Shown here one piece after another: positions 35,294-44,749 of a stretch of 64,000 nucleotides of DNA (position 1 is its first letter; each line of letters begins with the position of its first letter). Location: positions 1-64,000 of the forward strand of contig JABABM010000014.1 of the NCBI GenBank assembly GCA_014238205.1, written 5' to 3'. The notes under the pieces were generated by a model that did no database searches, had not been told where the DNA came from, and saw only the letters and a list, made by a program, of their open reading frames with translations. This DNA is from Phycisphaerales bacterium (lineage in GTDB: Bacteria > Planctomycetota > Phycisphaerae > Phycisphaerales > SM1A02). Made by a program: the position numbers and the translations under genes.

Positions 35294-35719
35294 ATGTCAA
35301 GCCTGTTCTTGATCCTGACGAGCCTGTTCATCGTGATTTCCGTCTCGCTGATCCTGATCATCCTGGTCCAGCGACCCGCCGGAGGTGGCCTTGCCGGAGC
35401 TTTCGGAGGTGCCGGTGGCGGAGGCAATGAAAGCGTCTTTGGTGGCCGGGTCGGCGATGCCCTGACCTACATGACCGTAGGTGCCTTTGGAATCTATCTT
35501 CTTCTGGCGATCAGCCTCAACCTGCTCAGCAGCGATGATGATGTAGCGGCCACGGTTCTTGCAACCGAAGAAACCATCGTCGAAGCCGAGCCGGTTGGAG
35601 ACGATGTCGTCACCATTCCCGGCACCGTCGAGGAAGAGCCGATCGTGGTTCCAGAAGCACCAGTCGAGGAACCTGCCGAGCCTGCAGAAAGTGATGGCGG
35701 GGGGAGCACGGCACCATGA
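35294..35719 (+). CDS. secG: Protein translocase subunit SecG
   Basis: This 141-aa inner-membrane protein is of the SecYEG translocon. It has two helices (LFLILTSLFIVISVSLILII, and a second around ALTYMTVGAFGIYLLLAISL) joined by the typical glycine-rich loop VQRPAGGGLAGAFGGAGGG with NESVFGGR. The C-terminal ~60 residues are an acidic Pro/Glu/Val-rich extension not found in short SecG proteins. AAGGGA is positioned well before the ATG at 35294. Its last codons overlap the yicC start (ATGA). Confidence 0.93.
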   Translation: MSSLFLILTSLFIVISVSLILIILVQRPAGGGLAGAFGGAGGGGNESVFGGRVGDALTYMTVGAFGIYLLLAISLNLLSSDDDVAATVLATEETIVEAEPVGDDVVTIPGTVEEEPIVVPEAPVEEPAEPAESDGGGSTAP

Positions 35720-36588
35720 TCAGGTCCATGACCGGATTCGGAAGTGCATCCAGCATTGTTGACGGAAGACACTTCTCACTTGAGATCCGATCGCTCAACG
35801 GAAAGCATCTGAAGTGCCATGTTCGACTGCCCGAGGAACTGGTCGGTCTTGAACCTGAACTTGAATCCATCGTGTCTGCAGAGATTCAGAGGGGAACAGT
35901 GACCATGACGGTGCGATTCCAGGATCGTTCCAGTCATGCTGCTGCCGAGATCAACAATGAAGCCCTTGCCAGTTACATCAAACAGATTTCCGGAATAGAT
36001 GGTGTCCACATCGATGCCGGCACACTACTCCAGTTGCCGGGGGTGCTCGTGCACAACACGGGCGAGGATGCCAGGGTCGAGGCATTGAACGAGTTGAAGC
36101 AACTTGCAAACGAGGCCTGCAGTGCGGTCATCACCATGCGATCGGAGGAAGGTAAATCACTCCTTTCAGATCTGATGGAGCATGTCGATCGAATTGCCGG
36201 TGAGGTCGTCCATGTCGAGGCAAGAATCCCAGAAGTCAACAAGCTGTTTTCAGAGAGGCTGAAATCAAGAATGTCCTCGATGCTTGGTGAGCTGGGTGCC
36301 GAAATACGAGAAGAAGACCTGATCCGTGAAGTGGCGATCTTTGCCGAGAAGTCGGATATCGCGGAAGAAGTCAGTCGCCTTCATGGCCACCTTGATCAGT
36401 TCAAGGAACTGATTTCAGTTGAGCCCGCGTCTCCAATCGGAAGAACGCTGGACTTCATTACCCAGGAAATGCTCAGGGAAGCAAACACGATGGGCAGCAA
36501 GTGCCTCGATCCAGTCGTGAGCAAGCATGTTGTTTCAATCAAGGGTGCAGTAGACCGGATCAAGGAGCAGGTCCAGAATGTCGAGTAA
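35716..36588 (+). CDS. yicC: YicC/YloC-family endoribonuclease
   Basis: This 290-aa protein carries the family N-terminus MIRSMTGFGSAS, the strand SLEIRSLNGKHLKCHVRLPEEL, and the C-terminal DUF1732 block EEVSRLHGHLDQFKEL then GRTLDFITQEMLREANTMGSK. Proteins of this family have been reported as RNA-cleaving enzymes that affect small-RNA turnover. The start overlaps secG by 4 nt. The frequent neighbour gmk is not present; a kinase-like gene follows 27 nt later. Confidence 0.92.
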   Translation: MIRSMTGFGSASSIVDGRHFSLEIRSLNGKHLKCHVRLPEELVGLEPELESIVSAEIQRGTVTMTVRFQDRSSHAAAEINNEALASYIKQISGIDGVHIDAGTLLQLPGVLVHNTGEDARVEALNELKQLANEACSAVITMRSEEGKSLLSDLMEHVDRIAGEVVHVEARIPEVNKLFSERLKSRMSSMLGELGAEIREEDLIREVAIFAEKSDIAEEVSRLHGHLDQFKELISVEPASPIGRTLDFITQEMLREANTMGSKCLDPVVSKHVVSIKGAVDRIKEQVQNVE

Positions 36589-36615
36589 CCTGCTCGGGAC
36601 CTCGCGAGGAAGATG

Positions 36616-37653
36616 ATGGCCGAACAGGCTGTACGCTCGAAACTTGGATCGCAGGAATTGACCGAGGTTCTTGAGTGCTATGACCTCGGGGTGGTTACCG
36701 AGATCAGGGCATACGAGCGAGGTTCCAGACGTTCACCCAAGGCCTGGATACGTGCGATCAACTCCAAATATCTTCTGAAGAGACGTGCTCCAGGTCGAGA
36801 CGATGCCGATCGAATCAGGTTCCAGCACGCGGTCCAGGTTCATCTGAAATCCCATGGATGCCGGCTTGCCGGACTTGTCGAAACACGAACGGGCGAGACC
36901 CAGGTCCTTCGAGGTAGCCGGGTCTACGAGTTGTTCCACTTCATAGAAGGAGATCGATTCAACTCACGGATCGGTCAACTGGAATCCTCTGGAACCGCGA
37001 TGTCCCGGTTGCACGACGAATGCGCCGCCTGGAAGGGTCCAGTGCATGGAGGGGCGACATTCCATGCAAGCATGGATGTCAAGACTGCAATGACTCATAT
37101 TCGGGAGAATGGAGACCCGGAGTTGATCAGTGCAGCAGCTCCGCTCCAGGACATGTTCGAGACCGCTCGTGAACAGGTGATGGATCTCGGCTGGCCTTCG
37201 ATGCGAAACACGATCGTCCATGGCGACTGGCATCCCGGAAACCTGCTCTTTGTCCGGGATGAAGTGGCAGCCCTGCTTGATTTCGACTCGACCAGAGCCG
37301 AGCCTCGGATCGCTGAGTTTGCGAATGGAGCGTTCCAATTCGCGATGCGACACGGAACCGGTTCAAGTGGTCGACTTTCGGGAGAACCAAGTCTTGAGGC
37401 TCTTTCAGCGATCCGTCGTGGATACGATGCGGGTACGTTCGAGCCACTCGAAGAAGAGGAGCGGTCCATGGTTCCTCCATTGATGATTGAAGCCATGATC
37501 GTCGAGGGGATCGTGCCAGTTGCGATGCACGGGAGCTTTGGAGATGTTCAAGGTGATCTCTTCCTCACCCAGGTGAAAGACACGGCAGATTGGATTACAT
37601 CCAACAGGGATGACATCCTGAAGGCCTTGAACGATGCAGGAGCACCCTCTTGA
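36616..37653 (+). CDS. Aminoglycoside phosphotransferase/homoserine kinase-like protein
   Basis: This 345-aa protein has the APH-type small-molecule kinase fold. It shows NSKYLLKRRAPGRDDADRI (ATP-binding lysine region), YELFHFIEGDRF (hinge), the catalytic loop TIVHGDWHPGNLLF, and the metal-binding ALLDFDSTRAEPR. The substrate is unknown; antibiotic resistance should not be inferred from this fold. Two ATGs are adjacent (36613, 36616); the second is better spaced from GAGGA. The stop overlaps the PDZ gene start (TTGA). Confidence 0.82.
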   Translation: MAEQAVRSKLGSQELTEVLECYDLGVVTEIRAYERGSRRSPKAWIRAINSKYLLKRRAPGRDDADRIRFQHAVQVHLKSHGCRLAGLVETRTGETQVLRGSRVYELFHFIEGDRFNSRIGQLESSGTAMSRLHDECAAWKGPVHGGATFHASMDVKTAMTHIRENGDPELISAAAPLQDMFETAREQVMDLGWPSMRNTIVHGDWHPGNLLFVRDEVAALLDFDSTRAEPRIAEFANGAFQFAMRHGTGSSGRLSGEPSLEALSAIRRGYDAGTFEPLEEEERSMVPPLMIEAMIVEGIVPVAMHGSFGDVQGDLFLTQVKDTADWITSNRDDILKALNDAGAPS

Positions 37654-38627
37654 TCGCCATGGTGATTGTCAGTCTGTGTCTTTACGCTCCTCTTCCGGGG
37701 GGAGGCATTTCGATATCGGAGCATGCACCGGTCCAGCCATTCACATCCCCGGAGTTCGAATTGCTCATCGATCAACTTGATGCTTCTAGTTGGGAAGTCC
37801 GGGAGGTCACGGTCAACAGGATCGCCCGCGATACGTCGGGTATTCCGCTGGAATGGATTGAGGCAAGGCTTGCCCGGGGAGGCTTGAGTCTTGAGCAGGT
37901 TGTCCGTCTGCTCCGAATTGCCGAGATTCGACTGCTCCACGCGCCTCGGGGAGCCATTGGAATCCAGATGGCGCCCGATGCCCTGCCCAGAGCGGATGAA
38001 GGGCCGGGAGGTGTCCGGATACGAACCGTCATTCGGGACATGCCTGCGGAGGGCATCCTTCAAGCCGGCGACCTGATAACCCACATAGAGAATGAGCCGA
38101 TCAAGACGCAGGAGGATCTTGCCACGATTGTCCAGCGTCATTGGCCCGGGGATACGATCACGTTCCGCGTGCTCCGAGGTTCATCCCCTGCAGGTGATGA
38201 GACCCAAGAGTCGCCCCTCCATGAGTTCGAAATCACGCTCGGCTCCACGAAGACTCTTCGAGAGTCCAACTCCGGGTTGAGCATCCGTGATCCTGATTAC
38301 GGTGAACGGAAGGACCGCTTCATTTCGTTGATGCAACGCCATGGCGTGGTATCGACCACCATCCCGCCTCCCCGTGCCGGATCGGGGTCTCGGGCCGAAC
38401 CTGGAGTGACGGGGGATCCGATCGTTGAAGGATTCATCAATCAGTTTGCAGATCATGCATCAGGGAAATACCCAAACTCACTGCCCCAGATCCGGCGTGC
38501 CTGTCTCATGGTGATCAATCGCACCATCAACCAACTGGATGATCAGGGTCTGCTTCCTGCTCACCGCGACGAGTTGGAACTTCGTCTTCGCCGCCTGGAA
38601 GCACTGCTTGAACAGAATCCTCCCTGA
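37650..38627 (+). CDS. Secreted PDZ-domain protein
   Basis: This 325-aa exported protein starts with a hydrophobic signal (MIAMVIVSLCLYAPLPGG). A region ~40-100 resembles short helical repeats (LLIDQLDASSWEVREVTVNRIARD). A PDZ domain follows (GAIGIQMAPDALPR, VIRDMPAEGILQAGDLITHI, GDTITFRVLRG). The rest is charged and ends in a helical stretch (LELRLRRLEALLEQNPP). No protease domain is present. TTG is the likely start codon: AGGAG lies 7 nt before it and it overlaps the preceding stop. It converges on the DUF2007 gene. Confidence 0.8.
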   Translation: MIAMVIVSLCLYAPLPGGGISISEHAPVQPFTSPEFELLIDQLDASSWEVREVTVNRIARDTSGIPLEWIEARLARGGLSLEQVVRLLRIAEIRLLHAPRGAIGIQMAPDALPRADEGPGGVRIRTVIRDMPAEGILQAGDLITHIENEPIKTQEDLATIVQRHWPGDTITFRVLRGSSPAGDETQESPLHEFEITLGSTKTLRESNSGLSIRDPDYGERKDRFISLMQRHGVVSTTIPPPRAGSGSRAEPGVTGDPIVEGFINQFADHASGKYPNSLPQIRRACLMVINRTINQLDDQGLLPAHRDELELRLRRLEALLEQNPP

Positions 38628-38631
38628 TGCA

Positions 38632-39039
38632 TCAGGCGAAGAGCATGACCGCGGCGACAGCCAGCAGTATCAGGACCATGATTGCCGTGACGAAGAATGC
38701 AAGCCTCGCCGGGATCGGCATGCCGGTCGTCAAGGGAGGGGAGTTCCCCTCGGGTTCTCCAAGTTCAACGGAGTCCCAGTCGATATCAATGGAATCACGC
38801 CGCGCCTGATCAAGTGCGTGTCGGGCACGTTCAAGATCGCTGGCCCGGACCTGGACCGGGGTACCCCACCCGAAGGTGTGGTGTCCCAGTGGAAAGCCAA
38901 GCCCGCCCTGGACCGTTCCGAAGGCACGTGCTTCGATTCCAGCGTCTTCCAGAACGACAACAACGGCATTCGCCGCGAACTCGCTTGTTGCGACCAGGAG
39001 CGTCTCCAGGCGATCGGCGTCTTCGTGGTGTTCAAGCAT
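38632..39039 (-). CDS. DUF2007 protein with C-terminal membrane anchor
   Basis: This 135-aa protein has a DUF2007 (putative signal-transducing, GlnB-like fold) domain: ETLLVATSEFAANAVVVVLEDAGIEA and later VQVRASDLERARHALDQAR. An acidic linker follows, and one C-terminal transmembrane helix (LAFFVTAIMVLILLAVAAVML). The domain would face the cytoplasm. AAAGG lies 6 nt before the ATG at 39039. It follows the 415-aa gene by 10 nt and is the last gene of the folC-leuS transcription unit. Confidence 0.75.
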   Translation of the reverse strand: MLEHHEDADRLETLLVATSEFAANAVVVVLEDAGIEARAFGTVQGGLGFPLGHHTFGWGTPVQVRASDLERARHALDQARRDSIDIDWDSVELGEPEGNSPPLTTGMPIPARLAFFVTAIMVLILLAVAAVMLFA

Positions 39040-39049
39040 GGGCAGCCTT

Positions 39050-40297
39050 TCAGTTCCCCTCCAGGTATGGATCGAGAGATCCCGGAATCGAGGGGTCTGC
39101 CGTGCCATGAGGCCCTTGCAGGATCCAGCCCGAGATTTCTTCGATTGTCACCTTGGTTCGCCATCCTGGTTCCACCCCCTCGACAAGTCGAGGGGCGTGA
39201 ACAAGTTCTGCTTCCACGCCATTTTCATCGATCGACACGATGCTCAGCCAGAGGTGTTCCCTGATTTCATCCTCCGAATCAACCTGTTCAAATGGCACTT
39301 GAACCAGACATGTGTGCTCGACCCCATTCTCGAGGAGTTGACTGCAGCACCGCACGAGATCATCCCAGCCAGCCTGTGCGCGAAGCGTATCCTGCCGGGT
39401 TCTCCGCTGTGTATGAAACAGGGCCAGTTCACCAGTCGACAGTGCCTCCAGGACTTCTGAAGGATGTGTTCCTCCGTCCTGCCCGGGATCAAGAATGACA
39501 GCGGCAAGGGGAGGATCATCACCTTCAGTGTCACGACTTGCATTCGAGCCAGGTATGGAATCGGGGAGACTGCTTATCACGTCATTGACCGGCTGAAAGC
39601 AGATCAGCATGCCTGGTCCGATTTCCATGGGTGTGCCCGCATCCGGCAGGTCGACCTCCAGGGACATTGCTGCAAGGTTTCCGACCAGGTCCACGGCCTC
39701 GGCAGTACGCGTGGCTGGTACGCCGATGCATTCCAGTTCAGCCCTTCCACATCGGACAAGGCCGGTTGTCCGGATCCAGCGGCCGGACTCGGGTGATGAT
39801 TCAGATTCGATGACATCGATGCGCCAGAGAACATCCTCCGGCGGTTCAAACTCATCTCCCATGAAGACATCATCGATCCATGTCCGTTCAAGCCAGTGCC
39901 CGCTGCCGGGATCGAGCATTGCCGGGGTCGGGCCCATGCAGGCGGAGGCGAGGCGAACAAGGTTGATGTAACTCGTGAGGGGGTCTTTCTCGGAGAGATG
40001 AACCTGGAAGGCGGCAAGCCATTCGTATCCCTCTCCGACAACCTGTTCAAAGTGACTCGCAAGGTCACCAGCCGGCTCGCACCAGAGTGTCAAGGGGCCG
40101 CCCAGTCCCTCCACGTTGCAGCCACAGAACCAGTTCATTTTCGGATCTGGAGGATCGCCGCTGCGTACATCGAGGTCCTGGCCCGTGTAGTCGGCAAGTG
40201 CCTGGAGAATCATCTCCATGTCCGGGGGGTCGACTCCCTGCATGGGAAGCAGGAGCAATGTGGCAACAGGGGAATCCTGTTTCCAGGGAGCCGCCAT
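39050..40297 (-). CDS. Unknown protein with DUF2314-like C-terminal domain
   Basis: This 415-aa soluble acidic protein has an N-terminal part (VATLLLLPMQGVDPPDMEMI) and a middle part with ESGRWIRTTGLVRCGRAELE, which together resemble DUF4026-type proteins. The C-terminal ~100 residues (EHLWLSIVSIDENGVEAEL, then GWRTKVTIEEISGWIL) resemble the DUF2314/YegJ fold. The function is unknown. The ATG at 40297 is assumed because a TTG frame start at 40369 would overlap leuS by 41 nt and is poorly placed. It is cotranscribed with leuS and the DUF2007 gene. Confidence 0.65.
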   Translation of the reverse strand: MAAPWKQDSPVATLLLLPMQGVDPPDMEMILQALADYTGQDLDVRSGDPPDPKMNWFCGCNVEGLGGPLTLWCEPAGDLASHFEQVVGEGYEWLAAFQVHLSEKDPLTSYINLVRLASACMGPTPAMLDPGSGHWLERTWIDDVFMGDEFEPPEDVLWRIDVIESESSPESGRWIRTTGLVRCGRAELECIGVPATRTAEAVDLVGNLAAMSLEVDLPDAGTPMEIGPGMLICFQPVNDVISSLPDSIPGSNASRDTEGDDPPLAAVILDPGQDGGTHPSEVLEALSTGELALFHTQRRTRQDTLRAQAGWDDLVRCCSQLLENGVEHTCLVQVPFEQVDSEDEIREHLWLSIVSIDENGVEAELVHAPRLVEGVEPGWRTKVTIEEISGWILQGPHGTADPSIPGSLDPYLEGN

Positions 40298-40328
40298 CTT
40301 CGTACTGTCCGAGGAGTTGCTCACGGAT

Positions 40329-43214
40329 TCACCCCGGAATGATGTTGATGATTCGGCCGGGAACGACAATGACCTTCAGAATCTCTGCATCACCAAGCAG
40401 GTCGACGATTCGTTCATCCGACAGGGCTGTTGTCCGCAGGGTGTCTTCGTCTGCATCAGCAGCCACCATGATCTTGCTGCGAATCCGCCCCTTGATCTGC
40501 ACCGGCATCTCGATCATCTGTTCCCTGAGCAGTTCGACATCATGGGTTGGCCATGTTGCGTGCCCGATCGTCGTCTCATGCCCCAATTTGTGCCAGAGTT
40601 CCTCTGCAACATGAGGCGCAAAGGGAGACAGGATTCTCGACAGCCGGTCGAGTTGGTCCTTCGTGACACCACCATGACCTGTTGCCGTATTGGTGAACTC
40701 GATCAATGCAGCAATCGCCGTATTGAATGCCAGCCGTTCAATGTCTTCTCCGACCTTCAGTATGGTCCTGTGAAGGGCCTGTTCCACGGCCTCATCGACT
40801 TCATCTGCAAGCTGCAACTCCCCCGTATCCTCGTTCACTGCAAGACGCCATGTTCGCTGAAGGAAACGATGGACTCCAACGATGTCACGTGGATTCCAGG
40901 GTTTGCTTGCTTCAAGTGGACCCAGGTACATCTCGTAGAGACGACAGGTGTCAGCTCCATATTCGGCAACGACGTCGTCTGGATTCACGACATTCTTGAG
41001 TGACTTGCTCATCTTCGCCGTTACCCGTTGAACGGCCTCGCCGGTCGCCTTCTCGATCCACTGTTCCTCGCCAACCTCTTCGACCTCGTCAACAGGCACG
41101 AGGGTCGTGTCGGGTCGCTGGTACGCGAATGAGGTCAGGATGCCCTGGTGAAACAGTTTCGAAAAAGGTTCCGATGAGGATACAAGTCCCAGGTCGAACA
41201 GGAGCTTGTGCCAGAACCGGGCATAGAGCAGATGCAGTACGGCGTGCTCTGCGCCGCCGATGTAGAGGTCTACTCCACCGGGCCCATCCTCTTGAGGGCC
41301 GAGCCAGTAGGACTCGGCTTCACTGGACACGAATCGATCAGTGTTGTGTGGATCGCAATACCGAATGTAATACCAGCAGGAACCAGCCCAGCCGGGCATC
41401 GTGTTGACTTCACGTCGGACAGGAGCTGCTGAATCGAGTTCGTCTGAAGGGACGCCTGCTTCACCGGCAGTCGTTTCAAGCCATTGAACCGCCTTGGACA
41501 GGAGGGGACTCGGCTCACTCGATTCGACAGGTTCGTAATCCGCGAGGGGAGGAAGTTCTACAGGCAGTGATCCGTCCTCGATTCCATGGTGATGCCCCTG
41601 CTCATCGAAGACGACGGGGAATGGCTCTCCCCAGTATCGCTGTCTCGAGAAGAGCCAGTCACGCAGTCTGAAGTTGACCTTTCCACGGCCAATGCCATGT
41701 TCTTCAAGCCATGCGATGACACCCGCCTTGGCTTCCGCCGTATGCATTCCGTCAAGCGACAGGAGATCACTGGAGGAGTTCACGTTGATTCCTTCGCCGT
41801 GGTAACACTCGGTCTCTGTTTCGGGCGACGGGCGCACGACTTCAATGATCGGCAGTCCGAATTCGAGTGCAAAGGCGTGGTCACGATCATCGTGCCCCGG
41901 AACCGACATGATTGCGCCGTGTCCATACTCCATGAGTACATAGTCAGAGATCCAAATCTGGAGTTCCTCACCGTTGAGGGGGTGCAAGGCATGGATGCCG
42001 CTGAATACTCCAGTCTTCACTCCAGAATCCGAACGGCGATCAAGATCCGAACGATCCTTGGAAGTCGACACGTAGGCCTCGATGGCGTGGATGTCTACTC
42101 CCTCCGGTGGATTCTTCATCAATCGGTCGACGAGGGGATGTTCGGGAGCGACCACCATGAAGGTTGCGCCGAAGAGGGTGTCTGGACGAGTCGTGTAGAC
42201 GACCAGGGAGTCTTCAAAGGGTTCTTCAAGTCTGAAATGAATCTCCGCACCCTCGCTTCGCCCGATCCATTCAGTCTGTTGCCGTTTCGTGGATTCGGGC
42301 CAGTCAAGTAGTCCGAGGTCCTTGAGGAGGCGATCGGCAAAGGAGGTGATCCGGTACATCCACTGTCGCAATGGTCGCCTGTGGACGGGATGTCCACCCC
42401 GTTCACTTCGACCATCAATGACTTCCTCGTTGGCTAGAACGGTTCCCAGTTTCGGGCACCAGTTCACGGTCTGTTCGGAGAGATAGGCCAGCCGCCGATG
42501 CTCGATGGCCGTTCGCTGCTCGACATGGTCGAGATCGTCCCAGGATCTCTGGCCCTCCCGGGCAGGGGCCTCGATGATTTCCAGGTCGTCTGTCACCGAA
42601 TAATCACCGCGTTCAAGCAACTCGACAAGTTCTCGAACCGGTCTGGCCCGGTCTTCATGATGGTCATACCAGGATCGGTACGCCTGCAGCCAGATCCACT
42701 GGGTCCACTTGTAGTAGTCCGGATCGATTGTTGCGAACTCACGAGACCAGTCGCAGGACAATCCGAATCGCTTGAGCTGGCTCCGGAATGTATTGATGGC
42801 ATTCCGTGTCGTCTCTTCCGGATGAACGCCTGTCTCGATCGCATATTGTTCTGCAGGGAGCCCAAAGGCATCCCAGCCCATGGGGTGGAGGACGTTCCGA
42901 CCCTTCATCCTGTAATAGCGGGCAACGATGTCATTCGGGATGTAATTGGTCAGGTGGCCAATATGAAGCCCGGCTCCCGACGGATATGGAAACATGCCCA
43001 TGCAGAAGAAGCGGGGCTTGGTGGCATCGAAGTCATCATCACCTGGATTGGGTGTTCGGAAGACGTCCTGTTCGCTCCACCAGCTCTGCCATCGCGATTC
43101 GATCGCTTTCGAGAGAACTGCACCGTATCGGAAGGGGGCCTTCGCCGCGGAGACGACTTCCGGCTGGTCTGGCTGGTCCGATGGCGTGGTACTCGACATG
43201 GCGAGGTTGTCCAT
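40329..43214 (-). CDS. leuS: Leucine-tRNA ligase
   Basis: This 961-aa class I synthetase charges tRNA-Leu and edits misacylated products. The HIGH signature is GAGLHIGHLTNY, the KMSKS loop is VTAKMSKSLKNVVNP, the zinc/catalytic region includes MPGWAGSCWYYIRYCDP, and the editing site has VYTTRPDTLFGATF. It is ~100 residues longer than E. coli LeuRS. A charged insertion of ~60 residues (LERGDYSVTDDLEIIEAPAR and onward) precedes VNWCPKLGTVLANEEV. No Shine-Dalgarno precedes the ATG. It starts 45 nt after folC, and a possible -10 (TAGACT, 43232-43237) lies in that gap. Confidence 0.96.
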   Translation of the reverse strand: MDNLAMSSTTPSDQPDQPEVVSAAKAPFRYGAVLSKAIESRWQSWWSEQDVFRTPNPGDDDFDATKPRFFCMGMFPYPSGAGLHIGHLTNYIPNDIVARYYRMKGRNVLHPMGWDAFGLPAEQYAIETGVHPEETTRNAINTFRSQLKRFGLSCDWSREFATIDPDYYKWTQWIWLQAYRSWYDHHEDRARPVRELVELLERGDYSVTDDLEIIEAPAREGQRSWDDLDHVEQRTAIEHRRLAYLSEQTVNWCPKLGTVLANEEVIDGRSERGGHPVHRRPLRQWMYRITSFADRLLKDLGLLDWPESTKRQQTEWIGRSEGAEIHFRLEEPFEDSLVVYTTRPDTLFGATFMVVAPEHPLVDRLMKNPPEGVDIHAIEAYVSTSKDRSDLDRRSDSGVKTGVFSGIHALHPLNGEELQIWISDYVLMEYGHGAIMSVPGHDDRDHAFALEFGLPIIEVVRPSPETETECYHGEGINVNSSSDLLSLDGMHTAEAKAGVIAWLEEHGIGRGKVNFRLRDWLFSRQRYWGEPFPVVFDEQGHHHGIEDGSLPVELPPLADYEPVESSEPSPLLSKAVQWLETTAGEAGVPSDELDSAAPVRREVNTMPGWAGSCWYYIRYCDPHNTDRFVSSEAESYWLGPQEDGPGGVDLYIGGAEHAVLHLLYARFWHKLLFDLGLVSSSEPFSKLFHQGILTSFAYQRPDTTLVPVDEVEEVGEEQWIEKATGEAVQRVTAKMSKSLKNVVNPDDVVAEYGADTCRLYEMYLGPLEASKPWNPRDIVGVHRFLQRTWRLAVNEDTGELQLADEVDEAVEQALHRTILKVGEDIERLAFNTAIAALIEFTNTATGHGGVTKDQLDRLSRILSPFAPHVAEELWHKLGHETTIGHATWPTHDVELLREQMIEMPVQIKGRIRSKIMVAADADEDTLRTTALSDERIVDLLGDAEILKVIVVPGRIINIIPG

Positions 43215-43259
43215 GAAAGGTGGCGGGGTGGAGTCTACAACGACAGCGTCCCGTCCGTC

Positions 43260-44711
43260 CTACTTCACAGGCTGTCGCTTCGCCTTGAGTTTGGCGAGGT
43301 GTGCCATCGTCTCACCTGCAAGGTAGAAGGAGCCCGTTACGCAGATGAGGTCTTCCCTGCTGACTGCCCTGGCAGCAATTTCAAGGGCTTCTTCGATCCC
43401 GGAGGCAACCTGGCAGGACTTGCCACGCTGTTCCATGAATATCCGGTTCAGCTCATGTGGATCCATGGCCCTTGGCTGCCCCTTGGCGGCGGTGAAGATG
43501 ATCTTGTCACCGCCTATGGCCAGGTTGTCCAGCATCGTCGCGACGTCCTTGTCTTCACAACAGCCGAAGATGCAGACCATTGAATCGTAGGGAACATGTG
43601 AGCCGACGCTCCGCATGAGAGTCGTAAGCGAGATCGGGTTGTGGGCACCATCGACAATGATGCGAGGTTGATTCCAGACCAGTTGCATTCGACCTGAAAT
43701 GCGGGTCTCGGCAAGCCCCCGGTAGATTCCACCGTCATCTATGTCAGTCTCGGTCTTCTTGAGATGGCTGACGGCAGAGAGTGCCGCTGCACAATTCGAC
43801 GCCTGGTGTTCCCCGGGGAGTGGGACTGGCAGATGCATGAACTGGCTTGTTTCAGAGATGACACAGACTCGCGTGTGTGCGCCAAGATCATCGGACATCC
43901 CGATGCGGTTGCTGAACTCGATATCTTCCCCGATGACATAGAGCGGGCAGTCGATCTTCTCCGCATGTTCCCGAAGTACAGCAGTGACCGCTGGGATTTG
44001 AGGTACCGAGTAGCAGGGTACACCTGGTTTCATGATCCCGGCCTTCTCGGCAGCGATGGCTTCAACCGTCGATCCGAGAATGTGCATGTGGTCCAGGTCG
44101 ATTGTCGTAATCACGGTCAGTTCGGGAGTAATGACATTCGTCGAGTCAAGCCGACCTCCAAGTCCCACCTCCATGAGAGCCATGTCAACCGCCTGATCCG
44201 CGAAGTACTTCAATGCTGCAGCTGTAAGCAGTTCGAAGTAGGTGGCATTTCGATCCGCCTGGTCGGCTGCCTGGATGACTTCACGCATGAGAGACGTGAA
44301 GGCTGATTGTCCGATCGGCTCGTTGTTGATCGCTAATCGTTCCGTGACTTCAACGAGGTGGGGGGAGGTATATGCTCCAACCGTGTATCCACAGTGTTGA
44401 AGCATGTTCGAGATCATGCTGCAGGTTGAACCTTTGCCTACGGTTCCAGCAACATGAATGCAACGAATGTTGTCCTGGGGATTTCCCAGTTTCTTGAGCA
44501 GTTTTCGCATTCGATCCAGCTTGAAGGTCTTCTCGTCGTACTTGACAACGCGAAGCCGTTCGTAATTCGTACGATCAAGCAGGTGCCGGACCACCGTGGA
44601 ATAGGTTCTGGGGAGCGTGGTCGATTTTGACGGGCTCTTTCCAGGTGCCTTTTTCCCCGCTTTAGGGGCGCCAGCACCGCCGGTAGTCTTCTTTTTACGG
44701 GTGGTTGCCAT
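43260..44711 (-). CDS. folC: Folylpolyglutamate/dihydrofolate synthase (Mur-ligase family)
   Basis: This 483-aa ATP-dependent ligase adds glutamate to folates and may also make dihydrofolate. It has the P-loop HVAGTVGKGSTCSMI, YTSPHLVEVTERL, ALMEVGLGGRLDSTN, TTIDLDHMHILGST, EKAGIMKPG and the C-terminal IIVDGAHNPISLT. An unusual basic N-terminal extension (KKKTTGGAGAPKAGKKAPGK and so on, ~35 residues) precedes the catalytic part and resembles disordered nucleic-acid-binding tails. No Shine-Dalgarno; a near-consensus promoter ends 9 nt before the ATG at 44711, so the mRNA is probably leaderless. Confidence 0.92.
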   Translation of the reverse strand: MATTRKKKTTGGAGAPKAGKKAPGKSPSKSTTLPRTYSTVVRHLLDRTNYERLRVVKYDEKTFKLDRMRKLLKKLGNPQDNIRCIHVAGTVGKGSTCSMISNMLQHCGYTVGAYTSPHLVEVTERLAINNEPIGQSAFTSLMREVIQAADQADRNATYFELLTAAALKYFADQAVDMALMEVGLGGRLDSTNVITPELTVITTIDLDHMHILGSTVEAIAAEKAGIMKPGVPCYSVPQIPAVTAVLREHAEKIDCPLYVIGEDIEFSNRIGMSDDLGAHTRVCVISETSQFMHLPVPLPGEHQASNCAAALSAVSHLKKTETDIDDGGIYRGLAETRISGRMQLVWNQPRIIVDGAHNPISLTTLMRSVGSHVPYDSMVCIFGCCEDKDVATMLDNLAIGGDKIIFTAAKGQPRAMDPHELNRIFMEQRGKSCQVASGIEEALEIAARAVSREDLICVTGSFYLAGETMAHLAKLKAKRQPVK

Positions 44712-44720
44712 GGGGCGGCC

Positions 44721-44749
44721 ATTGTAGCAAAAAGGGGCCTCCGTTTCAA
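44721..44749 (-). promoter_or_regulatory. Near-consensus promoter of folC, giving a leaderless mRNA
   Basis: On the minus strand TTGAAA (44744-44749) and TACAAT (44721-44726) are separated by 17 nt; only 9 nt separate TACAAT from the ATG at 44711. A start site 6-8 nt after the hexamer leaves a leader of 1-3 nt, too short for a Shine-Dalgarno, and none is seen. Confidence 0.7.

Noticed and set aside
36616-37653. Antibiotic-resistance aminoglycoside kinase
   Set aside because: Only the general APH fold is supported; the gene sits in a housekeeping operon and has no features of a mobile resistance gene.
42498-43583. 361-codon plus-strand frame opposite leuS
   Set aside because: It lies antisense to the conserved N-terminal half of leuS and across the folC end; the translation is not protein-like.
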